A stretch of 64,000 bases of DNA from Alistipes sp. Lineage in GTDB: Bacteria > Bacteroidota > Bacteroidia > Bacteroidales > Rikenellaceae. A program made the translations under genes and the position numbers. Position 1 is the stretch's first letter, and the number at the start of each line of letters is the position of its first letter. Shown one piece after another: positions 26,113 through 32,510 of the stretch. The DNA lies in NCBI GenBank assembly GCA_020026375.1, contig JAHHQN010000004.1:1-64000 (forward strand), in the 5' to 3' direction. The notes under the pieces are model-generated. The model searched no databases and was not told where the DNA came from. It was given only the letters and a program-made list of their open reading frames with translations.

Positions 26113-26187
26113 CGGGGTGTAGCGCAGTCCGGTTAGCGCGCCAGCTTCGGGAGTTGGAGGCCGCTGGTTCGAATCCAGTCTCCCCGA
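26113..26187 (+). tRNA. tRNA-Pro (anticodon CGG)
   Basis: A 75-nt cloverleaf. D arm GCGC...GCGC, anticodon stem CCAGC/GTTGG around loop TTCGGGA (anticodon CGG, reading CCG), T arm GCTGG TTCGAAT CCAGT, and acceptor stem CGGGGTG/CTCCCCG with A73. CCA is not encoded. Five outer acceptor pairs and the innermost pair are normal, but position 6-67 is a T-T mismatch; G49-T65 and G30-T40 are wobble pairs. Confidence 0.93.
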
Positions 26188-26191
26188 CAAT

Positions 26192-26225
26192 GAGAGAAAA
26201 TCTGAATGGGTTTTCTCTTTTTTTT
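26192..26225 (+). terminator. Intrinsic terminator after tRNA-Pro(CGG)
   Basis: 7- to 8-bp stem AGAGAAAA/TTTTCTCT followed by about eight T residues, 5 nt beyond the tRNA. Confidence 0.8.
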
Positions 26226-26398
26226 GTGCCGTGTGCGAACGTATGGAAGAAGTGCGGGACAAACGCAGAAACGTCATTTCAGAGTTCAGCTTCAGATTAT
26301 AAATATATGTGGTGTCTGATGATGTCCGCGTAAGGCGGAAATGATGGGAAGGGGAGATTCCCGACTGTTTGTCATAGAAAGGAGACGGGGATAGAAAC

Positions 26399-26438
26399 AA
26401 AAAAGAGTTGTACTTCGATAGGAAATACAACTCTTTTT
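26399..26438 (-). terminator. Intrinsic terminator after tRNA-Pro(TGG)
   Basis: 13-bp stem AAAAAGAGTTGTA with a 13-nt loop; on the minus strand it ends in a T run. Symmetric enough to also stop + strand transcription. Confidence 0.8.
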
Positions 26439-26446
26439 CATTATCG

Positions 26447-26521
26447 TCGGGGTAGCGGGATTCGAACCCACGACCCCCTGCTCCCAAAGCAGGTGCGCTA
26501 ACCGGACTGCGCTACACCCCG
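26447..26521 (-). tRNA. tRNA-Pro (anticodon TGG)
   Basis: 75 nt on the minus strand. Anticodon stem CCTGC/GCAGG with loop TTTGGGA gives anticodon TGG, reading CCA and CCG/CCN by wobble. Acceptor CGGGGTG/TACCCCG is fully paired (one G-T), T arm GTGGG TTCGAAT CCCGC, A73, CCA not encoded. It faces the CGG gene across 259 bp. Confidence 0.96.
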
Positions 26522-26536
26522 TTCGTTTTCGGAGTG

Positions 26537-26567
26537 CAAAGATAAGTGCTTTTTTCTAAATTACAAA
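26537..26567 (-). promoter_or_regulatory. Full promoter of tRNA-Pro(TGG)
   Basis: On the minus strand TTTG (26564-26567) and TATCTTTG (26537-26544) are separated by 19 nt, identical in plan to the promoter of the other proline tRNA. Confidence 0.8.
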
Positions 26568-26612
26568 TTTTAGAAACGCGAAAACGCTATTTTCCTGCTG
26601 TTGTTGTCGCCT

Positions 26613-27239
26613 TTAGCCGAGCATGTCGCTGAAAAGATGGGAGAAATCCTCACCTTCTGCCGGCATGTAGACCCCGAATCCCAGTCGGAGAGCCGTGTCG
26701 ACATTGCGTTGTCCGTCGTCGATGAACAGACTCTCCTCGGGCTTCATGCCGCTGTCGGCTACCATGCGCCGGAACACCACCTCGTTGGGTTTGAGTTCCC
26801 TCAACTGGTAGGAGAGATAAATCTTGTCGAAATAGTAGTCCATGTCGTGGCCGTCGGCCTTGAACATCTCCTTCACACGCTTCATCGAAATGGGGTTGTT
26901 GTTCGACAGAACATAGGTTTTGTAGCCCTTCTTGCGCAGCTGCTCCAACATTCTCAACTTTTCGACGGGGGTGTCGATGAGAAATTCACCGTAGGCCCAT
27001 TCTATCTGTTCATTGGTGATGTCGGGGGCATTGGCGATGGTGCGCATCTTGTCGCAGGCCTCCTGATAGTCGATATCGCCCCGTTCCAGTTGTCCGATCA
27101 TCTCGGCAGGGTAGCAGGGGTCGATGATGTCGGCAATGGCGTTCATGCCCAAATGACGGAATGCCCGACGGCATCTTTCGGCGTCGAGACCTACCAGCAC
27201 GCCGCCCAAATCGAAAATTACATTCTTAATCTGCTCCAT
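26613..27239 (-). CDS. HAD-family phosphatase (subfamily IA, YihX-like)
   Basis: A 208-residue haloacid-dehalogenase hydrolase. Motif I is VIFDLGGVLVGLD (nucleophile Asp10), motif II is YVLSNNNPISM, the motif III lysine is in RELKPNEVVFRRM, and motif IV is FIDDGQRNVDTA. The small helical cap fits sugar-phosphatase members such as YihX (alpha-glucose-1-phosphatase); the substrate is unknown. The start at 27239 is set by homology and by the TATCTTTG box at 27260-27267; longer frames upstream run through the neighbouring gene in another frame. Confidence 0.88.
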   Translation of the reverse strand: MEQIKNVIFDLGGVLVGLDAERCRRAFRHLGMNAIADIIDPCYPAEMIGQLERGDIDYQEACDKMRTIANAPDITNEQIEWAYGEFLIDTPVEKLRMLEQLRKKGYKTYVLSNNNPISMKRVKEMFKADGHDMDYYFDKIYLSYQLRELKPNEVVFRRMVADSGMKPEESLFIDDGQRNVDTALRLGFGVYMPAEGEDFSHLFSDMLG

Positions 27240-27259
27240 ATTTTGTGTTGATGTGTCGG

Positions 27260-27267
27260 CAAAGATA
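27260..27267 (-). promoter_or_regulatory. Promoter -7 box of the HAD phosphatase gene
   Basis: Reads TATCTTTG on the minus strand, 21 nt before the ATG. It shows the phosphatase gene has its own promoter despite following the steroid genes. Confidence 0.6.
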
Positions 27268-27361
27268 CGAAAATGAAAGGGTCGGGACAAATGCAAAACA
27301 GAGGTTTCTGCCATTTGTCCCGACCCTTCCGCAGCTTTTCGGCCTGCCGTAGGGGCAATCC

Positions 27362-28174
27362 CTATTTCTGAAACTGCATCGTGTAGCGTCGTATGGGACG
27401 AATGACGCACATGGGCAGCAACTTGCACAGCGGAATCCACAACCTGTTCCACCAGTCGGGAACCGATGTCCGCTTGCCGCTCCACAGGGCGCGCAGTCCG
27501 CGTTTGGCGCAGCTGTCGGCCGTGATGAGTATACCCAGATTGCGGCCCAGTTTCTGCAGCCCGGGGGCCAGACCGTAGAGGTCGGTGGCCACACCTGCCG
27601 GACAGATGGCCGTCACGGTGATGCCCTTCTCCTTCACCTCCTTGGCAAAGCATACCGAGAACTGCCGCAGATAGGCCTTCGACGCACTGTATAATGCCAT
27701 ACCGGGGAAGGGCATCCACAGCGAGTAGGACGACATGTTGAGAATATGTCCCTTCACTCCGCGTCGAATCATCTCTTCGGCGTAGTACTTGCAGAGTTTG
27801 GTGTTCGTCATGTCGTGGAGCAGGAGAATGTCCTCTATGCGTTTTACGGGCGTTGCCGTGATGTCGAGGAACGAGAACATGCCGGCGTTGTTGATGACCA
27901 CATCGGGGTGGATTCCCTGTGCCGACAACTGTTGCTGCAGCTCCTCGGCCGCTTCCATGCGTGCCAGATTGAGGACCAGCGTCCGAACTTCGGCGCACGA
28001 CTCCTTTTCGAGCAGACAGGCTGTCTCCTCGAGGGGAGAGGCCTTGTCGCCCACCAGTGCCACCTTGTAACCCAGCCTCGCGAGCCGCAGGGCATACTGG
28101 CGACCGATGCCCGAACCCGAGCCTGTCACCAGGGCCCAGGCACTGCCTTTTATCACTTCACCGCGTTTCAACAT
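27362..28174 (-). CDS. Short-chain dehydrogenase, candidate 3-beta-hydroxysteroid dehydrogenase
   Basis: A 270-residue SDR. Cofactor motif TGSGSGIG at residues 17-24, structural NNAGM near 96, and the catalytic set Ser149, Tyr162 and Lys166 (YSASKAYL). The C-terminal end is basic and hydrophobic (LWIPLCKLLPMCVIRPIRR), suggesting membrane association as in 17-beta-HSD12-like enzymes. Last gene of the operon with the OYE-type reductase (4-bp ATGA overlap) and the 5-alpha-reductase. From that context I infer reduction of a 3-oxo steroid or bile acid to the 3-hydroxy product; the stereochemistry (3-beta) is an analogy with the known Bacteroidales cluster. Confidence 0.8.
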   Translation of the reverse strand: MLKRGEVIKGSAWALVTGSGSGIGRQYALRLARLGYKVALVGDKASPLEETACLLEKESCAEVRTLVLNLARMEAAEELQQQLSAQGIHPDVVINNAGMFSFLDITATPVKRIEDILLLHDMTNTKLCKYYAEEMIRRGVKGHILNMSSYSLWMPFPGMALYSASKAYLRQFSVCFAKEVKEKGITVTAICPAGVATDLYGLAPGLQKLGRNLGILITADSCAKRGLRALWSGKRTSVPDWWNRLWIPLCKLLPMCVIRPIRRYTMQFQK

Positions 28175-29385
28175 CAGGGCAGTTTTGCGAGTTCTTCACG
28201 GATTTTGCGTGGCAGGTTCTCGCAGTTGTGGCAACACTTCATGTCTTTGGAGTACATTCGCGCGATGCAGTAATTGCGGTGATCGCAGCCGCTGCGTGTG
28301 GTAGCGTCGCCCTCCCTGAGTTTGTTGACAAATGAGGGGTCGTTGACCAGTGCGCGTGCCATCTGCACCATTTCGAACCCGGCGTCCAACGCCTTGTCGA
28401 TACCCTCACGGCTCACCAGACCGCCGACATAGATGAGCGGCGATTTGAGTGCGGCGCGGAACTTCTTGGCATCTTCCAGAAAGTAGCACTCCTGGAAGGG
28501 GAACTGCTTGATCATCATCGGACCGCACCATCTGACGAAGTAGCGCAGCCATAGCGGCGAATAGTAGCTCATGGTGTAGGTGGGTATGAGTCCGCGCATC
28601 ACGGCCATGGGGGCTTTCGAGACAAATCCGCCCGACAGCACGATGCCGTCGACTCCGTAGGATTCGATGACCTTGGCGATTTCGATGCTCTCGGGAATCT
28701 CTATACCGCCCTTGAAGCCGTCATACATGTTGTGCTTGACCACAAGAGCCATGTTGTCCTGCCGTGCGGCGTTGACCGCCTCGTCGAGACACATGCGCAT
28801 GAAACGCATACGGTTCTCCAGTGAGCCGCCGTATTCGTCCTTGCGGTGGTTGGTGTAGGGCGATAGAAACTGCGAGATGAGGTAGCCGTGGCCGGCGTGT
28901 ACCTCCACCGAGTCGAAGCCGGCCGCATGTGCGGTATGTACTGCGCGACCGAAATCCTTGGCAATGTTCTCTATTTCGTCCTTGCGCATGGCCCTCACGG
29001 GGGTGTAGGCGTAGAGGTTGAATCCCGACGATGCACCGATGGGAATCTGTCCGGCGGTGGTGTAGTGGGTCATGTTGCCGCAGTGGCCTATCTGTATTCC
29101 TGTCGCGGCGCCCTCGTTGTGTATGGCATCGGTGATGTCGTGGAGGGCGGGAACTATCTGGGGGCGGAGCCATAACTGCTTGTTGAACGACAGACCGCTC
29201 CGCGACACCGCCGCATAGGCCAGTGTGGTCATTCCCACACCGCCTCTGGCTACCGCCACATGGTAATCCTTCAATTCTTGTGTCGGACCGAAATCCTTGC
29301 CCATGGACTCGAAGGCCGCTGAACGTATGGTGCGGTTGCGCAACGTCACGGGACCCAACTGATAGGGCGTAAAAAGTTTAGACAT
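28174..29385 (-). CDS. Old Yellow Enzyme-type NADH:flavin oxidoreductase, candidate steroid delta-4 (5-beta) reductase
   Basis: A 403-residue FMN-dependent TIM barrel beginning LFTPYQLGPVTLRNRTIRSA, with VEVHAGHGYLISQFLSPYTN in the active site region and YVGGLVSREG near the phosphate-binding site. The C-terminus has CDHRNYCIARMYSKDMKCC, a cysteine cluster resembling the Fe-S site of 2,4-dienoyl-CoA reductase and BaiCD, but the FAD/NAD domain of those ~650-residue enzymes is missing. Lies between the 5-alpha-reductase (3-bp gap) and the SDR (4-bp overlap). By analogy with gut Bacteroidales clusters it may reduce the delta-4 double bond to the 5-beta product. Confidence 0.82.
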   Translation of the reverse strand: MSKLFTPYQLGPVTLRNRTIRSAAFESMGKDFGPTQELKDYHVAVARGGVGMTTLAYAAVSRSGLSFNKQLWLRPQIVPALHDITDAIHNEGAATGIQIGHCGNMTHYTTAGQIPIGASSGFNLYAYTPVRAMRKDEIENIAKDFGRAVHTAHAAGFDSVEVHAGHGYLISQFLSPYTNHRKDEYGGSLENRMRFMRMCLDEAVNAARQDNMALVVKHNMYDGFKGGIEIPESIEIAKVIESYGVDGIVLSGGFVSKAPMAVMRGLIPTYTMSYYSPLWLRYFVRWCGPMMIKQFPFQECYFLEDAKKFRAALKSPLIYVGGLVSREGIDKALDAGFEMVQMARALVNDPSFVNKLREGDATTRSGCDHRNYCIARMYSKDMKCCHNCENLPRKIREELAKLP

Positions 29386-29388
29386 GGC

Positions 29389-30150
29389 TTAATAGATAAA
29401 GGGAATTATTTTCTTTCGTTTCAGTGAGGTGAACTCGTCGCCGAACTCCTTTTCGTATCGTTTGTAGAGCGAGAAGGCACGGGGAGCCAGATTGGCAAAG
29501 GTCCACCAGGCGAACACGACACCGGCCCACGACCATGAAGCGATGGCAAAGCCCACCCACTCGGTAAATTCGCCGAAGTAGTTGGCCGACGATACATAGC
29601 GGAACATGCCGCCGCGCGGAATATAGTGTCGTGAGTCACCCGGCTTGCGCAGGTGACGGATAATGTAGTCGGAGTGGATATTGATAATCATGCCGAACAG
29701 GAAGAGCGCGCCGCCAATCCAGATGTAGGGTTTCGAGAACCAGTCGGCGTAGAAGTCGTCGGGAGCGACCCAGAAGATCCAGCCGCCCTGCATCAGTGCG
29801 TTGAGCGTATTGAAGACCATACCCATGACCACGATGCCGAGGGGCATCTTCGAGTTGCCGCGTATGAGCAGCGGAAAGATGAACGAACGCTGGAGGTAGT
29901 GGCTCTGGAAGAGGAGAAACAACGCCAGAGGAGCCGCCTCCCACATTCGGGGACTTGTGGCCCACAGCACATACATGAGAATGAAGACGGGTGATTCCAT
30001 CATCACCCAACCGATTTTGTTGGGAACGGGCAGACCGTATTTACGGTTGAACAGGTAGCCGTATCCGGCCTCGAAAAAATGGAGGGCGATGAACACGAAA
30101 AGTGCCAATACCGACATGACGATTAAAAAAATATCAAATGTCTCTTTCAT
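29389..30150 (-). CDS. Steroid 5-alpha-reductase family membrane protein (3-oxo-5-alpha-steroid 4-dehydrogenase-like)
   Basis: A 253-residue polytopic membrane protein with about six helices. The C-terminal signature of the family is clear: IPRGGMFRYVSSANYFGEFTE then WVGFAIASWS, and a basic end with RYEKEFGDEF. Related human enzymes (SRD5A) reduce the delta-4 bond of 3-oxo steroids with NADPH. First gene of the three-gene operon with the OYE-type reductase and SDR. The start at 30150 (MKETFDIFL) suits the membrane topology; the longer frame adds an unconserved 11 residues. Promoter box TATTTTTG at 30181-30188. Confidence 0.86.
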   Translation of the reverse strand: MKETFDIFLIVMSVLALFVFIALHFFEAGYGYLFNRKYGLPVPNKIGWVMMESPVFILMYVLWATSPRMWEAAPLALFLLFQSHYLQRSFIFPLLIRGNSKMPLGIVVMGMVFNTLNALMQGGWIFWVAPDDFYADWFSKPYIWIGGALFLFGMIINIHSDYIIRHLRKPGDSRHYIPRGGMFRYVSSANYFGEFTEWVGFAIASWSWAGVVFAWWTFANLAPRAFSLYKRYEKEFGDEFTSLKRKKIIPFIY

Positions 30151-30180
30151 CTGTCTGATTTTAAGGGTAAATAAATCAAA

Positions 30181-30188
30181 CAAAAATA
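30181..30188 (-). promoter_or_regulatory. Promoter -7 box of the steroid-reduction operon
   Basis: Reads TATTTTTG on the minus strand, 30 nt before the 5-alpha-reductase ATG. No clear -33 element. Confidence 0.5.
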
Positions 30189-30367
30189 CACAAAATATTT
30201 CGGGGCGGAAACCTTGCGGAGGAGGTTAAATTCTTCAAAATGTCTTATTTTTTCCGTCCATAAGAGGAATTTGAGAGGTGTGCCGACAAATCATGGCTCA
30301 TCATTGCACATGATGCGAAAAAGGGTATCTTCCGGGAGGAAGATTTCGCAAATCGGAAAATTTTAAT

Positions 30368-30375
30368 TATTTTTG
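30368..30375 (+). promoter_or_regulatory. Promoter -7 box of the sirtuin gene
   Basis: TATTTTTG, 23 nt before the ATG at 30399. Confidence 0.55.
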
Positions 30376-30398
30376 AAAATGCTAAAACACTATCCGAA

Positions 30399-31097
30399 AT
30401 GAAAAAAATTGTTGTATTTACAGGTGCCGGAGTCAGTGCCGACAGCGGACTGGCCACCTTCCGTGATTCCGACGGATTGTGGGCATCGCACCGCATAGAA
30501 GATGTATGTACCCCCGAGGCGTTGCATAACAATCGCAAGGAGGTGATTGATTTCTACAACGAACGCCGCCGCGAGATGCTCTCCGCGCAGCCCAATGCCG
30601 GCCATCGCGCCATTGCCCGTCTCGAAGAGTGGTTCGATGTGGAGGTGGTGACCCAGAATGTCGACAACCTTCACGAGAGAGCCGGCTCATCGAGCGTGAT
30701 ACACCTCCACGGCGAGCTGACCAAACTGCGCTCGATGCGTGACGAGGAGTTGATAGAACCCATCGAGGGGTGGGAGCAGAAACTCGATGCCTGCGCCTCC
30801 GACGGGGCGTTGCTGCGTCCCCACATCGTGTTCTTCGGTGAGTCGGTGCCGATGTTCGACCGCGCGGCGCGTACGGCGGCCACAGCCGACATCATGGTGG
30901 TGGTCGGTACCTCGCTGGCCGTCTATCCGGCTGCTTCGCTGGTGCGCTATATCGACCTCGATATTCCGATTTATGTGGTCGACCCCGGAAACCCCGATTT
31001 GTCGTGGATTCGTAATCCCCTGACCCACATTCATCAGCGTGCTGCCGAGGGAATGCCCGACCTGGTGGAGGTGCTGCGCGAAAAATATGCCGAATAA
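30399..31097 (+). CDS. Sir2-family NAD-dependent protein deacylase lacking the zinc cysteines
   Basis: Sirtuins remove acyl groups from lysine using NAD. The 232-residue protein has VFTGAGVSADSGLATFRDSDGLW, TQNVDNLHERAG, the catalytic HLHGEL and later RPHIVFFGESVP and VVVGTSLAVYPAASL. The segment between HGEL and RPHIVFFGE, which in classical sirtuins holds two CxxC zinc pairs, contains only one cysteine here. Zinc-less sirtuins of this type recur in Bacteroidetes, so it is probably functional. Single-gene unit with its own promoter. Confidence 0.9.
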   Translation: MKKIVVFTGAGVSADSGLATFRDSDGLWASHRIEDVCTPEALHNNRKEVIDFYNERRREMLSAQPNAGHRAIARLEEWFDVEVVTQNVDNLHERAGSSSVIHLHGELTKLRSMRDEELIEPIEGWEQKLDACASDGALLRPHIVFFGESVPMFDRAARTAATADIMVVVGTSLAVYPAASLVRYIDLDIPIYVVDPGNPDLSWIRNPLTHIHQRAAEGMPDLVEVLREKYAE

Positions 31098-31132
31098 CTC
31101 TTTGCGGAGACGTTTATTTGCGCGAATTACAC

Positions 31133-31140
31133 TATATTTG
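31133..31140 (+). promoter_or_regulatory. Promoter -7 box of the TRIC-family gene
   Basis: Perfect TATATTTG, 48 nt before the ATG at 31189. Confidence 0.6.
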
Positions 31141-31188
31141 CACCCTGAATTTAAAATCCGGTTTTCGGAGCAGGTATAAAATAAGAAA

Positions 31189-31788
31189 ATGAGCTTTTTT
31201 ACATTCATTGAGATTCTGGGTACCATTGCGTTTGCCATTAGTGGTATTCGTCTTGCATCGGCCAAGCAGTTCGACTGGTTCGGAGCTTATGTCGTCGGTT
31301 TTACCACCGCCATCGGAGGCGGTACGTTGCGCGACTTGATGTTGTCGCTGACACCGTTCTGGATGTTGGACCCCTCCTATCTGGTGATGACGGCCTTTGC
31401 CATGATTCTGGTGATGTTCATGGGGCGACTGCTCATACGCCTCAACAACACCTTTTATCTGTTCGATGCCATCGGTCTGGGCCTGTTCACGGTGGTGGGT
31501 GTCGAGAAGACGCTGGGCGAGGGCTTCCCTCTGTGGGTGGCCATCATTATGGGTATGATTACGGGTGCGGCCGGAGGTATCCTGCGCGATATCATGATTA
31601 ATGAGGTGCCGCTGATTTTCCGTAAGGAGATTTACGCGCTGGCCTGCGTTATCGGCGGTGTGGCATTCGGTATCTGCGATTACATCGGAGTGTCGACCAG
31701 TGCCAATGAGGTTATTACCTCGCTGGTGGTCATTGCCGTGAGATATATCGCCGTGAAATACGAGTTGAAACTCCCCGTGCTGAAATAG
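31189..31788 (+). CDS. Trimeric intracellular cation (TRIC) channel family protein (YicG/UPF0126)
   Basis: A 199-residue inner-membrane protein with seven predicted helices arranged as two repeats, each with the hallmark glycine-rich kink: GGGTLRDLM in the first and GAAGGILRDIM in the second. Prokaryotic TRIC homologues conduct K+/Na+; some relatives are thought to carry glycine. Length is standard. Ends just before a bidirectional terminator. Confidence 0.9.
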   Translation: MSFFTFIEILGTIAFAISGIRLASAKQFDWFGAYVVGFTTAIGGGTLRDLMLSLTPFWMLDPSYLVMTAFAMILVMFMGRLLIRLNNTFYLFDAIGLGLFTVVGVEKTLGEGFPLWVAIIMGMITGAAGGILRDIMINEVPLIFRKEIYALACVIGGVAFGICDYIGVSTSANEVITSLVVIAVRYIAVKYELKLPVLK

Positions 31789-31805
31789 ACGGACCCAGGA
31801 AGCAC

Positions 31806-31841
31806 AAAAAACCGTGGTAACTGAATTACCACGGTTTTTTT
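31806..31841. terminator. Bidirectional terminator
   Basis: Perfect stem AAAAACCGTGGTAA with loop CTGAA; runs of A on the left and T on the right serve the convergent TRIC and DUF1847 genes. Confidence 0.9.
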
Positions 31842-31863
31842 GTACCGTTGCCGCTCCTCACGA

Positions 31864-32499
31864 TTATTTGTCGGCCAATCCCAGCTTCTTCCGATAGTAG
31901 GAGTTGGCGGTGTAAAGTGCCGCTGCCGGATTGTTGCCCGTGACGCGGTCTTTGGTGACCAGCGTGGTCACATAGGCATCGGAATATTTGTAGAACAGAC
32001 TGTCATGCCCCACACACAGACCGATGACCACGTTCAAATCGGTGTGGGCATTGTTCAGCAGGCGAGCCTGAAGAATGGGGTTGCACATGGCCGCTCCGAT
32101 GTTCTCACACTCCTTGGGTATGCCGATGGACGACTTGGCCTTTCCGGCCACCTTGCAGATGACCGAGTAGGGTTCGAAACCGTTGGCGCGCAGGATACGT
32201 GCGAAGATGCGCGCTTCGTTGACCAGACCGATACAGTTGGCGATACCGATTTTATGCGCATTGATTTTGCGCGCAAATTTCATGATTTCCTCCACGCGGG
32301 TCAACCGGCAGTAGCCTTCATATTCGACCTCGGCACTGGCCACCATGATTTCGTGGTTGCGATCCTCGTCGTAGCGTTCCAACGCCCACTCCATGTCTTC
32401 GGGGTCGAGGTGAGTGGTCAGACAGAATTCGGGGAAGGTGCGAGTCTTGTATTTGCAGTTCTGTGTACCGCAATCCACACAGCTTAGTTCGTTTTCCAT
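31864..32499 (-). CDS. DUF1847 cysteine-rich protein
   Basis: A 211-residue cytoplasmic protein that starts with a cysteine cluster, CVDCGTQNC, near residues 7-15, then IGIANCIGLVNEARIFA, FEPYSVICKVAGKAKSSIG and GLCVGHDSLFYKYS. This is the DUF1847 family, thought to bind a metal or Fe-S cluster; the function is unknown. The start at 32499 matches the conserved cysteine-rich N-terminus; longer frames overlap the sulfatase in another frame. It follows the sulfatase gene by 11 bp, so they are co-transcribed, but a functional link is not evident. Confidence 0.85.
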   Translation of the reverse strand: MENELSCVDCGTQNCKYKTRTFPEFCLTTHLDPEDMEWALERYDEDRNHEIMVASAEVEYEGYCRLTRVEEIMKFARKINAHKIGIANCIGLVNEARIFARILRANGFEPYSVICKVAGKAKSSIGIPKECENIGAAMCNPILQARLLNNAHTDLNVVIGLCVGHDSLFYKYSDAYVTTLVTKDRVTGNNPAAALYTANSYYRKKLGLADK

Positions 32500-32510
32500 C
32501 TCTTGTCTGA

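Noticed and set aside
26074..26487. 137-residue minus-strand ORF over the tRNA-Pro region
   Set aside because: It is the antisense translation of the tRNA genes and contains the well-known artefact SGRLDSNQRPPTPEAG; no promoter or ribosome-binding site.
27240..27998. N-terminal extension of the HAD phosphatase ORF into the SDR gene
   Set aside because: The extension is an out-of-frame reading of the SDR gene; the HAD motifs start at 27239 next to a promoter box.
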